In this document: positions 42,958-52,384 of the stretch, piece by piece
How the letters are laid out: each line of letters begins with the position of its first letter
How positions within the stretch are numbered: position 1 is the stretch's first letter
From: Paenibacillus auburnensis
Lineage (GTDB): Bacteria > Bacillota > Bacilli > Paenibacillales > Paenibacillaceae
Length of the DNA: 64,000 bases
Direction of reading: 5' to 3'
Assembly: GCF_927798115.1 (NCBI RefSeq)
Contig: NZ_CAKMMG010000001.1
Span: 2,415,529 to 2,479,528, forward strand
The notes under the pieces: generated by a model
What the model was told of the DNA's origin: nothing
Seen by the model: only the letters and a program-made list of their open reading frames with translations
Database searches by the model: none
Position numbers and translations under genes: made by a program

Positions 42958-45585
42958 TTAAAGCTTATGCCTCACAGTCACCCCTTCCTTCCGTACCCTG
43001 AGCTGGATCTCTCCCTGCAGATCCGTCCGGTATACCGCCGCAGCCGAGTCTGACAATCGTTCCAATACACCAGCATTGGGGTGCCCGTACAGATTGTTGA
43101 CCCCGGCAGAGATCACCGCTGCAGCGGGATTCCAGAACTTCAGCCAGGCTGCGCTTGTTGCGGTTTTGCTGCCGTGGTGCGCTACTTTCAGTACGTCGAC
43201 AGGCCCGCTCTCACCTATACCAAACTGCTGCCCTGCTTGAATAATGTCTTCCTCCGCCGCATGATCCATATCTCCTGTAAAAAGAAAGCTGTGGCCGTTC
43301 ATCTCCAGCCGGAATACGACCGATTCATGATTCTGATCCTCCACTTCATGGAGTAGTGTATGACTATCCTCCTCTGGCTCCGGCCAAAGGAAGAATAACC
43401 GCGTCTCATCATCCGGAGCAAGCATCTGCCCCTGATGTACGGCGTATATCCGGACACCTTTCGCAAGCGCCGTATCCATCAGTTCGCCATACTCCTCCGT
43501 GCCGGTCAGCGTTCCGTTGAACAGCAGTGACGAGACCGGCATACCTTCCAGCACAGCCTGCAGCCCGCCCGCGTGATCCTGATCGCCATGGGTTAAGATC
43601 ACTGCGTCCAGCCGGTGGATGCCCCGCTGCTTCAGCAAGGGCAGCAGCGTTTTGGCCCCGACCTCAAACGGGCTGCGGCGGATGCGCCATTCTTCCCGGT
43701 CCCCGAAGCTAACCGTCCCCCCACCGTCGACCAGAATATGCGCTCCCTCCGGTGTAGTGATCAGGATGCTGTCACCCTGGCCCACGTCCAGATAGCTGAT
43801 AGCTCCTGTGCCACTACTCAGGTCCTCCGCATAATAGCCTCTGTACAGCAGGAGCGCCATCCCGGCGGCGCACAGCACAGCAGCCGGACCGCTCCAGCGG
43901 AATGAACCCGGAATGGGGAACAGTTGATGCGGCGATAACGCTCCGCCACTTCTGTCTTTGTGATGGAGGCGATTGTCATCCCCCGGGTGCTCAAGCTCTG
44001 ACAACGGTCTGGTTTCATCCTCCATGTACTGGGGAGCTAGCTTCACTTCCGTCCGCCGCTTCAAGATATACAACACGCCATAGAGCAGCGCGTAATAACC
44101 GCAAATCCATAATAGTGAAGGTGAACCCCAGATCAGGACACCGGCACTAAATCCGTTCACCCGCTCCACCCCTGCAAACGTAACGTTATTCAAAAACTCT
44201 GCAAACCGTGCAACGACAAGTGCTGCCGCGTTCCAGAACCTTCCTAGCAGCAGCGTCAGCGTTCCGAGTGGCAGTACCAGAAAAGTGATAAACGGAACAA
44301 GCAGCAGATTTGCGAGAAAGGACAGCAGCGAAAATTGATTGAAGTAATAGATGGTGAGCGGAAAAGACACCAGCTGTGCGATTAGTGTTACCGAAACGGT
44401 GCTGCCCAGCCACCTGGGAAGACGTCTAAACAAAGGCGCAGCCAGAGGCGTGTAAACCATGAGCCCCGCCGTTACCAGAAAGGACAGCTGAAAGCTGACA
44501 CTGAGCAGAAGATAGGGATTCCAGACCAGCATCAGCAGCGCTGATGCAGCCAAAATGTTCATCCCGTCTTTAAGCATCCCGAACCTTGCCGCCAACAAGG
44601 CGATCATGCTCATCAGCCCGGCGCGAACAATCGACGGACCGGCACCGGATAGCAGTACATATACCGGAACAAGCAGCAAGGTTATCGTTATAGCCGTTTC
44701 CCTGGTGACGCGGCAGCGGCGCAGGACAAATAAGATCACCCCGACGTAAACGGCAACATGCATCCCCGAGATGGCCAGAATATGCGTCAGGCCCAGCTGC
44801 GAGAACTGCTTGAAGGTTTCCGGGTCCAGATCCTTCTGGATTCCTATGACCAGCCCCTTCATATATCCGGCATGCGGCTCGTGAAATAAGCGATCCATTT
44901 CAGCACCGAGCGCAGCGCGCACCGCATCACTCCAGCGGAGGATCTCGGATGGCTGCCAGGATGCCGGAGGTTTAACCTTAACGCTGGCCGTTCCCGCCCC
45001 TTTTAGCAGCCAGTGGATTTTCTGGGTCAGCAGATATGCACGGTAGTCGAATCCGCCAAAATTCCGCGCCGCCTGCGGCTGCTGCAGCTCTCCTTCAATG
45101 AGTACCTTATCTCCCCGCTGCCATCCGGCAGCCACCGCAATTTCACTTTCAGCCTGGAGCTTAATTTGCACGGCGACAAGTTCACCTGCTGCGTCTTTTG
45201 TCTGGCCCCCTTGCTGATCCATTCCGATCCGGGACAGCTTTACCGTAAAATCCACCCGGTCCCCGTCCCGCTCCACCGGAGACGTTATAACACCTGCGGC
45301 TGTAACGTAAATCTCATTCAATTCGATTGCCGGTTTTCCCAGTGCCTCCGGCAGCAGGCTGACATTGCGGGCTTCGTTCCATTCCCAATACAGGGCTGCC
45401 GCAGCGATTGCCAGACCGAACACCGCAGCTGTTCTCCAGCGTATCCCCCTGCTGGTTGCCCAGATCCCGACCAGCAGCAAACAGCCGACGATGTAGATCA
45501 ACAGTCTGTGACCGGAGAATAAATAGCCTGCCGAACTGCCGGCAATCCAGCAGATTGTGAAGCTTAAGAGCGGCCTTCTGTTCAT
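42958..45585 (-). CDS. comEC: DNA uptake channel protein ComEC
   Basis: 875 residues. An N-terminal membrane/OB-like region is followed by the Competence domain with about ten membrane segments (GLTHILAISGMHVAVYVGVILFVLRRC, LLSGAGPSIVRAGLMSMIALLA) and a C-terminal metallo-beta-lactamase domain (LTHGDQDHAGGLQ; TGDMDHAAEEDI; KVAHHGSKTATS). ComEC transports single-stranded DNA into the cytoplasm; the hydrolase-like domain is proposed to degrade the other strand. The ATG at 45585 is preceded by AAGGAGGG. Its gene follows comEB but is separated from it by a terminator-like hairpin. Confidence 0.95.
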   Translation of the reverse strand: MNRRPLLSFTICWIAGSSAGYLFSGHRLLIYIVGCLLLVGIWATSRGIRWRTAAVFGLAIAAAALYWEWNEARNVSLLPEALGKPAIELNEIYVTAAGVITSPVERDGDRVDFTVKLSRIGMDQQGGQTKDAAGELVAVQIKLQAESEIAVAAGWQRGDKVLIEGELQQPQAARNFGGFDYRAYLLTQKIHWLLKGAGTASVKVKPPASWQPSEILRWSDAVRAALGAEMDRLFHEPHAGYMKGLVIGIQKDLDPETFKQFSQLGLTHILAISGMHVAVYVGVILFVLRRCRVTRETAITITLLLVPVYVLLSGAGPSIVRAGLMSMIALLAARFGMLKDGMNILAASALLMLVWNPYLLLSVSFQLSFLVTAGLMVYTPLAAPLFRRLPRWLGSTVSVTLIAQLVSFPLTIYYFNQFSLLSFLANLLLVPFITFLVLPLGTLTLLLGRFWNAAALVVARFAEFLNNVTFAGVERVNGFSAGVLIWGSPSLLWICGYYALLYGVLYILKRRTEVKLAPQYMEDETRPLSELEHPGDDNRLHHKDRSGGALSPHQLFPIPGSFRWSGPAAVLCAAGMALLLYRGYYAEDLSSGTGAISYLDVGQGDSILITTPEGAHILVDGGGTVSFGDREEWRIRRSPFEVGAKTLLPLLKQRGIHRLDAVILTHGDQDHAGGLQAVLEGMPVSSLLFNGTLTGTEEYGELMDTALAKGVRIYAVHQGQMLAPDDETRLFFLWPEPEEDSHTLLHEVEDQNHESVVFRLEMNGHSFLFTGDMDHAAEEDIIQAGQQFGIGESGPVDVLKVAHHGSKTATSAAWLKFWNPAAAVISAGVNNLYGHPNAGVLERLSDSAAAVYRTDLQGEIQLRVRKEGVTVRHKL

Positions 45586-45619
45586 GAGCATCCCTCCTTC
45601 TGTAATCGCCTCTTCACAG

Positions 45620-45665
45620 AAAAAGAACCCCTGCATACGCAAACATAGCGTGTGCAGAGGTTCTT
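45620..45665 (-). terminator. Terminator-like hairpin between comEB and comEC
   Basis: AAGAACCcCTGCAtACGC (45623-45640) pairs with GCGTgTGCAGaGGTTCTT (45648-45665), followed by five T on the minus strand. It would stop or attenuate transcription from comEB into comEC. Confidence 0.75.
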
Positions 45666-45708
45666 CCCCTGAAGCTTATTCTTACTCCGGCTGCGGCAGT
45701 GCCGCCGG

Positions 45709-46227
45709 TTATTCTGATACAGTGATCATGGTCTCCTTGGGCGGCTCATAGTTCTCCAATTGGCGGAACACGATCCCTTTGGAACCCAGCATTGCCTCTA
45801 CCTTCTCCATATCCTTGCGGTAAGGACGCAGATAGACGATCTCCACAATCCCGCTGTTAGCCAGCATATTAGCACAAGTCCAGCACGGCTCGTCCGTGAC
45901 ATAGACTGTACTGCCTTCCCGGTCACTCCGGTCGGTGAACAGCAGCAGATTCTGCTCAGCATGAATAGTGCGGATACAGCGCTGCTTTTTCACCATCGTC
46001 TCTACGCCGCCAACGATCTCCCGCTCATATTGCTCAGAGACCATACAGCCAGCTTCTGAGCAGTCCGGAACACCCATGGGTGCGCCGTTATAGGCGGTGC
46101 CCAGCAGCTTCTTGCCTTGCACCAGCACAGCGCCGACATGGCGGCGGGGACAGCGTGAGCGGGTGGAGACCATGCAGGCAATGTCCATAAAGTATGTATC
46201 CCAGTTCTTACGGTAGGCCACAGTCAT
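45709..46227 (-). CDS. comEB: Deoxycytidylate deaminase ComEB
   Basis: 172 residues from the ATG at 46227, with a GGAG site upstream; the open frame upstream of it, reaching back to comEA, is not coding. The zinc and catalytic residues are His89 and Glu91 (HAEQN) and Cys115/Cys118 (PCWTC). The allosteric-type segment STRSRCPRRHVGAVLV is present. It deaminates dCMP to dUMP and is encoded in comE operons, although it is dispensable for transformation in B. subtilis. Confidence 0.92.
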   Translation of the reverse strand: MTVAYRKNWDTYFMDIACMVSTRSRCPRRHVGAVLVQGKKLLGTAYNGAPMGVPDCSEAGCMVSEQYEREIVGGVETMVKKQRCIRTIHAEQNLLLFTDRSDREGSTVYVTDEPCWTCANMLANSGIVEIVYLRPYRKDMEKVEAMLGSKGIVFRQLENYEPPKETMITVSE

Positions 46228-46400
46228 CAGCAATCTCCACTTCCTCATAAAATAGTTGTTCATTATTGTAACATAATGCGGCATTCTTTCACTATAAAGC
46301 ATGTCCGGGAAACAAGTGAAATGGCCGACAATCGAACTATAAACTACTTCCAATCCGATTGCTCCAGTTCCCGCCAATATAACACACGGAGCTTTCTGCC

Positions 46401-47042
46401 TCAAAAAACAACCAGCGGCTCCAGTTGCTCCAGCATCTTGGGGCCGATCCCTTTCACCTTGCCCAAATCGGCTACGCTGCGGAACGCCCCTATGCTGCTG
46501 CGGTAGTCGATGATCGCCTGCGCTTTCTTCTCCCCGATGCCCGGCAGGTTCATCAGCGCTTGGGCATCGGCTGTGTTCACATTTATCCTGCCGTCCGCCG
46601 CTGGCGGAACTGCAGCTGGCGGAACTGCAGCAGGGGGTGCCGTACCTACACTTCCCCCGTCCGCTGTGCTGCTTGCGCCTCCACCGCTACCCGCCGATCC
46701 AGCCGACACACTCCCGCTCACTGCACCTGAAACTGCGGCTCCGCTGCCCGCTGCTGCACCGTCAGCCACTGATCCGCCCGCGCTACCGCTTACGGCATCC
46801 GATGCCCCGGCCTCGTTATCCACGTCGCTTTCTAACGCACCATTACCGGAAGCAACGTTACGAGCAACACCACCTTCTCCTGTTTCCGCCCCACCATCAC
46901 CCGCCCCCAAAGCCTGCGCCATTCCGGCGTTCAGCGTTTCCCAGCCTGCAATCCCCTCTTCTGCCCTGTGGTCCGCAGCCCAGACCAGCCCTCCGCCCAG
47001 CAGCGCCGCGGCGATAGCTGAAGCAATCGTTCTTTTGTTCAT
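46401..47042 (-). CDS. comEA: Competence DNA-binding protein ComEA with a long low-complexity linker
   Basis: 213 residues. An N-terminal membrane anchor ([18 protein letters not shown]) is followed by a linker of roughly 110 residues that is almost only Gly, Ser, Ala, Val and Asp, with a [10 protein letters not shown] repeat at its end. The C-terminal helix-hairpin-helix DNA-binding domain is [29 protein letters not shown] ... [19 protein letters not shown]. ComEA binds double-stranded DNA outside the membrane and feeds ComEC. AAGGAGG precedes the ATG at 47042. The SLBB/oligomerisation domain seen in B. subtilis ComEA appears to be replaced by the linker. Confidence 0.9.
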   Translation of the reverse strand: MNKRTIASAIAAALLGGGLVWAADHRAEEGIAGWETLNAGMAQALGAGDGGAETGEGGVARNVASGNGALESDVDNEAGASDAVSGSAGGSVADGAAAGSGAAVSGAVSGSVSAGSAGSGGGASSTADGGSVGTAPPAAVPPAAVPPAADGRINVNTADAQALMNLPGIGEKKAQAIIDYRSSIGAFRSVADLGKVKGIGPKMLEQLEPLVVF

Positions 47043-47183
47043 CAAGCCGTCCTCCTTCAGTTAACTGGAATTTTATTCAAAAATACGTTTAAAAACCTGT
47101 CATTTGTCCAAGACTGCCCCGCATACATTTAACGAAGAGTATTCCTGTAAGCCCAGCAACATAAGAAAGGAGGTAACCACAGG

Positions 47184-48035
47184 ATGAAAGTGGGATTTAT
47201 CGGAACAGGCAGCATGGGCGGTCTGCTCATTGAGACCTTTCTTAGTTCGGGAGCACTTGATCCATGTGATGTGCTGGCCAGTAACCGCAGCCCGGGCAAG
47301 CTGCTGGAGCTCAAGAAGCTTCACCCCGGCATTACGGTTTGCGCTAACAACAGCGAAACCGCGTCAGGAAGCGATATTGTCTTTTTATGTGTCAAACCCC
47401 TGCAGTTCAAAACACTAACTGATGAAATTGCTCCTTGTCTGCGCAGCGAGCAAATCGTGGTATCCATTACAAGTCCTGTCCAGCTCTACCATCTGGAATC
47501 CGTTCTGCCATCCAAAGTTGCCAAGATTATTCCCAGCATCACTCATTCGGTCAAGAGCGGGACTTCTCTTTGCATCTTCGGCAGCAGGTTAAATAAAAAA
47601 GACAGACTGGTGCTGCTCCAGCTATTATCATTTATTGGCGTCCCTGCGGAAATCCCTGAGAGTCATACCCGGATTGCCTCTGATTTCTCCAGCTGCGGTC
47701 CGGCGTTCCTCAGCTATTTTTTGGAACGGTGGATTGAAGCAGCTGTAGAAGCGACCGGCATCGACGAGGCACTGGTCAGCCGGCTGGCCGGTGAAATGCT
47801 GCTTGGCACAGGCAAGCTGCTGACAGAAGGGGGGTTCACTCCCCAGGAGCTGCAGGAACGGGTTGCCGTCCGCGGAGGAATCACGGCGGAGGCGCTGAAC
47901 CACCTGCGTTCCAGTCTGGAAGGCGTATTCGAACGGCTGATCACCACAACTCACGACAAATACAATGAGGATCTGCACATTCTGGATGCTCTCTTTGGCC
48001 AGGGCGGGATCGTTCAAGGTCCATTGGACCGCTAG
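47184..48035 (+). CDS. comER: ComER, pyrroline-5-carboxylate reductase-like protein
   Basis: 283 residues. The Rossmann motif is GFIGTGSMGGLLIETF, followed by KPLQFKTLTDEIAPCL and the P5CR-type C-terminal helical dimerisation domain (SSCGPAFLSYFLERWIEA, VAVRGGITAEALNHLR). It is divergent from comEA, exactly as in B. subtilis. ComER is not needed for transformation there and has been linked to sporulation and biofilm regulation. AAAGGAGG precedes the ATG. Confidence 0.92.
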   Translation: MKVGFIGTGSMGGLLIETFLSSGALDPCDVLASNRSPGKLLELKKLHPGITVCANNSETASGSDIVFLCVKPLQFKTLTDEIAPCLRSEQIVVSITSPVQLYHLESVLPSKVAKIIPSITHSVKSGTSLCIFGSRLNKKDRLVLLQLLSFIGVPAEIPESHTRIASDFSSCGPAFLSYFLERWIEAAVEATGIDEALVSRLAGEMLLGTGKLLTEGGFTPQELQERVAVRGGITAEALNHLRSSLEGVFERLITTTHDKYNEDLHILDALFGQGGIVQGPLDR

Positions 48036-48109
48036 TCTGCCTCTGTAAGGTACTGTCCCTAAGTTCCTGCACTCATTCTTCTAGCAACAAATAGAAATGT
48101 CATGGGAAA

Positions 48110-48148
48110 CAAAAACCCGCAGCACGGAATCATCCGTAGCTGCGGGTA
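48110..48148 (-). terminator. Terminator after leuS
   Basis: ACCCGCAGCacGGA (48115-48128) pairs with TCCgtaGCTGCGGGT (48133-48147), with an A run on its left giving T's on the minus strand; it may also serve comER. Confidence 0.82.
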
Positions 48149-48164
48149 GAGTTGCGTTCTTCGC

Positions 48165-50615
48165 TTAACCCACTACAATATTTACAAGCTTGCCGGGAAC
48201 GGGAATGATCTTGTGAACGGTTTTGCCCTCTACAGCTGCTTTCACATTCGGCAGCGCCAGTGCATGCTCCTGCAGTTCCTGCTGGCTCATATCCGCTGCT
48301 ACCAGTGCACGCTGTACGATCTTGCCGTTCACCTGTATAACGATTTCAACCTCAGCATCCACCGTCCAGGCTTCTTCATAAGCCGGCCATGGGACATAGC
48401 TGATGCTTCCTTCGTGGCCAAGCAGCTGCCACAGCTCTTCGGCAATATGCGGTGCCAGCGGCGACAGCATCTGCACGAAGTGCTCTGCCGCTTCCTTGGA
48501 CAGGCTCTCCTGCTTGTAGGCATCGTTGATGAAGATCATCAGCTGGCTGATCGCTGTGTTGAAGCGCAGGTGTTCGAAATCATCACCCACCTTTTTCAGC
48601 GTCTTGTGCCAGGTGCGCTTGAACTCATCAGTACCACCGCCCGCCGTAATTTTAGCGCTGAGGCTGCCGTCTTCGTTCACGAACAGGCGCCATACACGGG
48701 AGAGGAAGCGGTGGATGCCTTCCACGCCTTTTTCATTCCATGGCTTGGTAGCTTCCAGCGGCCCCATGAACATTTCATAGACACGCAGGGTATCTGCCCC
48801 GTAGGCTTCCACAATCTCATCCGGGTTGATGACATTGCCGCGCGATTTACTCATCTTCTCATTGTTGTTCCCCAGGATCATGCCCTGGTTCACCAGCTTG
48901 TGGAACGGTTCTTTCGTATCCACTACACCGATATCGTAGAGCACTTTGTGCCAGAAGCGGGCATACAGCAGGTGAAGCACCGCATGCTCAGCTCCGCCGA
49001 TGTACAGGTCAACCGGCAGCCATTCCTTTTGCTTCTCCGGTGAACACAGCTCTTTGTCGTTACGCGGATCGATATAACGCAGGTAGTACCAGCAGCTGCC
49101 GGCCCATTGCGGCATGGTGTTGGTCTCGCGGCGGGCTTTCATACCGGTCTCCGGATCAACCGTCTCTACCCACTCGGTAACGTTCGCCAGCGGGGATTCG
49201 CCGGTACCCGAAGGCTTAATCGCATCTACATCCGGCAGCATCAGCGGCAGCTGATCTACTGGAACAGTCTTCATCGTGCCGTCTTCCAGATGCAGAATCG
49301 GAATCGGCTCACCCCAGTAGCGCTGGCGGCTGAACAGCCAGTCGCGCAGGCGGTAGGTTACTTTACCTTTACCGCTTCCCTTTTCTTCCAGCCAGGAAAT
49401 CATTTTGGCAATAGCCTCTTTATTGTCCAGACCATTCAGGAAGTCAGAGTTCACATGCGGGCCGTCGCCGGAGTAGGCTTCTTCCTCAACATTGCCGCCC
49501 TGTACGACTTCGATGATGTTCAGACCGAACTGCTTGGCGAACTCCCAGTCACGGGTATCATGTCCCGGAACAGCCATGATCGCTCCGGTTCCGTAACCAG
49601 CCAGTACATAATCGGCAATCCAGATCGGTACTTTAGCGCCGTTTACCGGATTAACCGCATAAGCGCCGGTGAATACACCGCTTTTCTCCTTGGCGAGGTC
49701 TGTACGTTCCAGATCACTCTTGCGGGCCGCTTTGTCACGGTAGTCTGCAACCGCAGCAGCTTGGGCTTCTGTTGTAATGATATCGACCAGTTTATGCTCA
49801 GGTGCCAGTACGCAATAGCTTGCTCCGAACAAGGTATCCGGACGGGTAGTGAATACTTCCAGACTCGCTTCATGGCCGTCAATGGCAAAGTTCACTTCCG
49901 CACCGGTGGATTTGCCGATCCAGTTGCGCTGCATATCCTTGATGCTTTCTTCCCAGTCCAGCTCATCCAGATCCTCAAGCAGACGTTCAGCATACTCGGT
50001 AATTTTCAGAATCCATTGGCGCATAGGTCTGCGGACGACAGGATGGCCGCCGCGCTCGCTTTTGCCGTCAATAACCTCTTCATTAGCCAGCACGGTTCCC
50101 AGCGCTTCACACCAGTTGACCGATACTTCGGCCACATAAGCCAATCCGCGGTTGTACAGCTGGATGAAAATCCACTGGGTCCATTTATAATATTCCGGAT
50201 CCGTTGTGCTGATCTCGCGGTCCCAGTCATACGAGAAGCCCAGCGATTTGATCTGGCGGCGGAAGTTGTCGATGTTCTTGAACGTAATATCGCGCGGATG
50301 CTGTCCCGTATCCATCGCATACTGCTCTGCCGGAAGGCCAAAAGCATCCCAGCCCATCGGATGAAGCACATTGTAGCCGCGCATCCGTTTGTAGCGGGAG
50401 ATGATATCTGTCGCCGTATATCCTTCCGGATGGCCTACATGCAGCCCTGCGCCTGAAGGATATGGAAACATATCCAGCGCGTAAAATTTCGGTTTGTCTT
50501 GGGCTTCGCCGGTCTTGAAGGTTTTGTTCTCATCCCAGAATTTCTGCCATTTCGGCTCGATGGTCTGGGCGCGGTAGCCGGTCCCGGCTGCCGCACTTGT
50601 CTGATTCTCGCTCAT
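48165..50615 (-). CDS. leuS: Leucyl-tRNA synthetase
   Basis: 816 residues, class I synthetase. The HIGH-type motif is [11 protein letters not shown] near residue 57 and the KMSKS loop is [11 protein letters not shown]. The CP1 editing domain lies between them ([37 protein letters not shown]). The C-terminal anticodon-binding part includes [20 protein letters not shown]. It is controlled by a leucine T-box in its 5' leader. A GGAGGAG site precedes the ATG at 50615. Confidence 0.98.
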   Translation of the reverse strand: MSENQTSAAAGTGYRAQTIEPKWQKFWDENKTFKTGEAQDKPKFYALDMFPYPSGAGLHVGHPEGYTATDIISRYKRMRGYNVLHPMGWDAFGLPAEQYAMDTGQHPRDITFKNIDNFRRQIKSLGFSYDWDREISTTDPEYYKWTQWIFIQLYNRGLAYVAEVSVNWCEALGTVLANEEVIDGKSERGGHPVVRRPMRQWILKITEYAERLLEDLDELDWEESIKDMQRNWIGKSTGAEVNFAIDGHEASLEVFTTRPDTLFGASYCVLAPEHKLVDIITTEAQAAAVADYRDKAARKSDLERTDLAKEKSGVFTGAYAVNPVNGAKVPIWIADYVLAGYGTGAIMAVPGHDTRDWEFAKQFGLNIIEVVQGGNVEEEAYSGDGPHVNSDFLNGLDNKEAIAKMISWLEEKGSGKGKVTYRLRDWLFSRQRYWGEPIPILHLEDGTMKTVPVDQLPLMLPDVDAIKPSGTGESPLANVTEWVETVDPETGMKARRETNTMPQWAGSCWYYLRYIDPRNDKELCSPEKQKEWLPVDLYIGGAEHAVLHLLYARFWHKVLYDIGVVDTKEPFHKLVNQGMILGNNNEKMSKSRGNVINPDEIVEAYGADTLRVYEMFMGPLEATKPWNEKGVEGIHRFLSRVWRLFVNEDGSLSAKITAGGGTDEFKRTWHKTLKKVGDDFEHLRFNTAISQLMIFINDAYKQESLSKEAAEHFVQMLSPLAPHIAEELWQLLGHEGSISYVPWPAYEEAWTVDAEVEIVIQVNGKIVQRALVAADMSQQELQEHALALPNVKAAVEGKTVHKIIPVPGKLVNIVVG

Positions 50616-50744
50616 CTAATTCTCCTCCTTGGAGTAATGCTGCTTGTAAGTGAAAACGGCTTCGCCGTCTTTGAAGGACGACATCCGTTTTCGCGAGAGA
50701 TATAAGGGTGATTTATAGCTTAAAGTCTATAAATTCTTATATTC

Positions 50745-51069
50745 GCAAAAAAACCTCCCATCCCTAGCGTATTTACGCTAGGGACGAGAGGTTTGAATTC
50801 CCGTGGTACCACCCTAGTTAGCGGCTGGACATGCTCTGCCTGCCACTCACTTTGACACCCTTTATCGGAGGTGAGGCGACGACGGTTCACACGCCGGATA
50901 CTGTAAAAACCTTTTACAGGCACCCTGCGGCTTGCGCCGTTACTCCGAGGTGAGTTCATCCGCTTCGTTAACCGGCTTGCACCTATTACACCGGCTCTCT
51001 GAACTAACGTCCAGCGAATTAATACTCCTCTTCATCGATAGGTATTTCGATATGTTAATCGTAATATTA
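50745..51069 (-). promoter_or_regulatory. T-box riboswitch of leuS (leucine specifier CUC)
   Basis: The T-box sequence AGGGTGGTACCACGG reads on the minus strand at 50815-50801, pairing potential for the tRNA acceptor end. It is followed by the terminator CCCTAGCGTA-ttt-TACGCTAGGG (50762-50783, extended by AACCTC/GAGGTT) and seven T. In stem I, GAACTCACC places the codon CTC at 50954-50952, the expected specifier for tRNA-Leu(GAG). Uncharged tRNA-Leu would stabilise the antiterminator. Between the terminator and leuS, GAAAACGG (from about 50659) and CCGTTTTC form a further inverted repeat of unknown role. Confidence 0.93.
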
Positions 51070-51075
51070 CACAAT

Positions 51076-51105
51076 ATTATATACAACTTTGTCGTCTATA
51101 GTCAA
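51076..51105 (-). promoter_or_regulatory. Sigma-A promoter of the leuS T-box transcript
   Basis: On the minus strand TTGACT (51105-51100), an 18-base spacer, and a perfect TATAAT (51081-51076). It starts directly after the stop of the AI-2E family permease gene. Confidence 0.82.
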
Positions 51106-51118
51106 TGTTTTTGCCAGC

Positions 51119-52186
51119 TCATACCGGCTTACGCCGGATATAATACGTAAAGATATGCTGGATGACGACTTTTCCGGCTGCAAAAACCGGCACCGCGAGG
51201 ATTAAGCCGATCATTCCTGCAACCTCCCCGCCGACCAGCAGGGCAAAAATGATCATCAGCGGATGCAGATGCAGTCTGCGTCCCACCACCTGGGGAGAAA
51301 TGACGTTGCTCTCCAGCATCTGGCACAGCATATTCACGACCGCGACCAGCAGCACAAGCCGCAGCGAGACCGTAGTTGCCATCACAATCGCAGGAGCCGC
51401 CCCGAGAAACGGGCCCATATAAGGAACGATATTGAACACTGCCACCACGCAGGCAAACAATAGGGCGTAGGGCATCCCAATAATCGCGTAACCGATATAA
51501 GCCAGCACTCCGATGATGAAGCAGACCAGAAACTGGCCGCGGATATAATTGCCGAGCGCATCATCAATATCCTTCAGCAGCTTTACCATCGATTTGCGGC
51601 GGGAGCGGGGCAGACAGGAAACCACCGTCCGTTCAAAGACATCGAAGTCCTTCAATATATAAAAAACAAGAAACGGGACGATAAAGGCATTGAACAGCAC
51701 GCCTATCGTCGTTCCGATATTATCGAGAAAATGGGAGATCCCCTCTGCAAGCCGGTTCTCCAATTGAAAAAACCAGTTATTCATCCCTGTTTCTACACCC
51801 GGCGGGATCAGCCTGGTATTCATCTTCCGCATTAGGCCCTGCGCATGCAGCGTCATTTCCGGCAAATGCTCATTTAGCTCCTCCAGCTGTTCGATGAACA
51901 TCGGGATCAGGTTAATAGCTATGACGGCGAGCGTGGTCAGGAATACCGTATATATGAGCAGCACCGCCACACCCCGCGGCATTTTCCGCCCGGCCAGCAT
52001 ACTGACCACCGGATTCAGTACATAGGAAATGATCATCGCAGCCAGAAAGGGCGCCAGAATCGCTTTTAAAAAAACGAATATCCCATGCAGCATCGGACGG
52101 AGTAGCCAGACAAAATATAGAATGATCAGGGCGAGCAGCACACCGATCATCCAGCGGAACCATTTGCTTTGCGACCATTGCTCCAC
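51119..52186 (-). CDS. AI-2E family transporter (YrrI/PerM-like)
   Basis: 355 residues with about eight membrane segments in the typical two-block arrangement: three N-terminal segments, a long loop (residues about 95-170), then five segments. Hallmark sequences are APFLAAMIISYVLNPVVSML, VVAVFNIVPYMGPFLGAAPAIVMA and NVISPQVVGRRLHLHPLMIIFALLVGG. Members are proposed exporters or ion antiporters; the AI-2 link is historic and the substrate is unknown. The start is a GTG at 52186 after AGGAGGG. It is transcribed towards leuS but has no terminator before the leuS promoter. Confidence 0.88.
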   Translation of the reverse strand: MEQWSQSKWFRWMIGVLLALIILYFVWLLRPMLHGIFVFLKAILAPFLAAMIISYVLNPVVSMLAGRKMPRGVAVLLIYTVFLTTLAVIAINLIPMFIEQLEELNEHLPEMTLHAQGLMRKMNTRLIPPGVETGMNNWFFQLENRLAEGISHFLDNIGTTIGVLFNAFIVPFLVFYILKDFDVFERTVVSCLPRSRRKSMVKLLKDIDDALGNYIRGQFLVCFIIGVLAYIGYAIIGMPYALLFACVVAVFNIVPYMGPFLGAAPAIVMATTVSLRLVLLVAVVNMLCQMLESNVISPQVVGRRLHLHPLMIIFALLVGGEVAGMIGLILAVPVFAAGKVVIQHIFTYYIRRKPV

Positions 52187-52286
52187 GTTATCCCTCCTGA
52201 TCGTATTCGCCTAAGACAGACATACGATATCAGTATGTGTGGGAGAAAAGCAAAATACTCTTGTTGTCCAACAAATAATTGTTTTT

Positions 52287-52316
52287 TTGTTATCCGGGTT
52301 CGAATGTTGGTATGGT
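52287..52316 (+). promoter_or_regulatory. Shared-type promoter of the first GH16 gene
   Basis: TTGTTA, an 18-base spacer and TATGGT with an extended -10 TGG. The core GTTATCCGG (52289-52297) and TTGGTATGG (52307-52315) recur with the same spacing before the second GH16 gene. Confidence 0.6.
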
Positions 52317-52346
52317 GGACAGAATCGGCGTTGGCTAAAATCATAT

Positions 52347-52361
52347 TGTAAAACGCTTTCA
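52347..52361 (+). promoter_or_regulatory. Candidate CcpA (cre) site
   Basis: TGTAAAACGCTTTCA contains the cre core AAACGCTTTCA but carries one extra base at the TG end compared with the consensus. Its position between promoter and ribosome binding site would allow a roadblock by CcpA. Confidence 0.4.
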
Positions 52362-52384
52362 TTTTGAGGAGGGATGTTTTTATT

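Noticed and set aside
46228..46404. N-terminal extension of comEB back to comEA
   Set aside because: The extension lacks deaminase similarity and a ribosome binding site; the ATG at 46227 has a GGAG site and gives a normal-length enzyme.
46510..47064. A 184-codon Pro/Ala-rich plus-strand frame over comEA
   Set aside because: It is the complement of the Gly/Ser/Ala linker codons of comEA and has no start signals.
49107..50456. A 449-codon plus-strand open frame antisense to leuS
   Set aside because: It lies fully inside leuS, has no start signals and its translation is not protein-like (Cys/Arg/Phe-rich, no domain).
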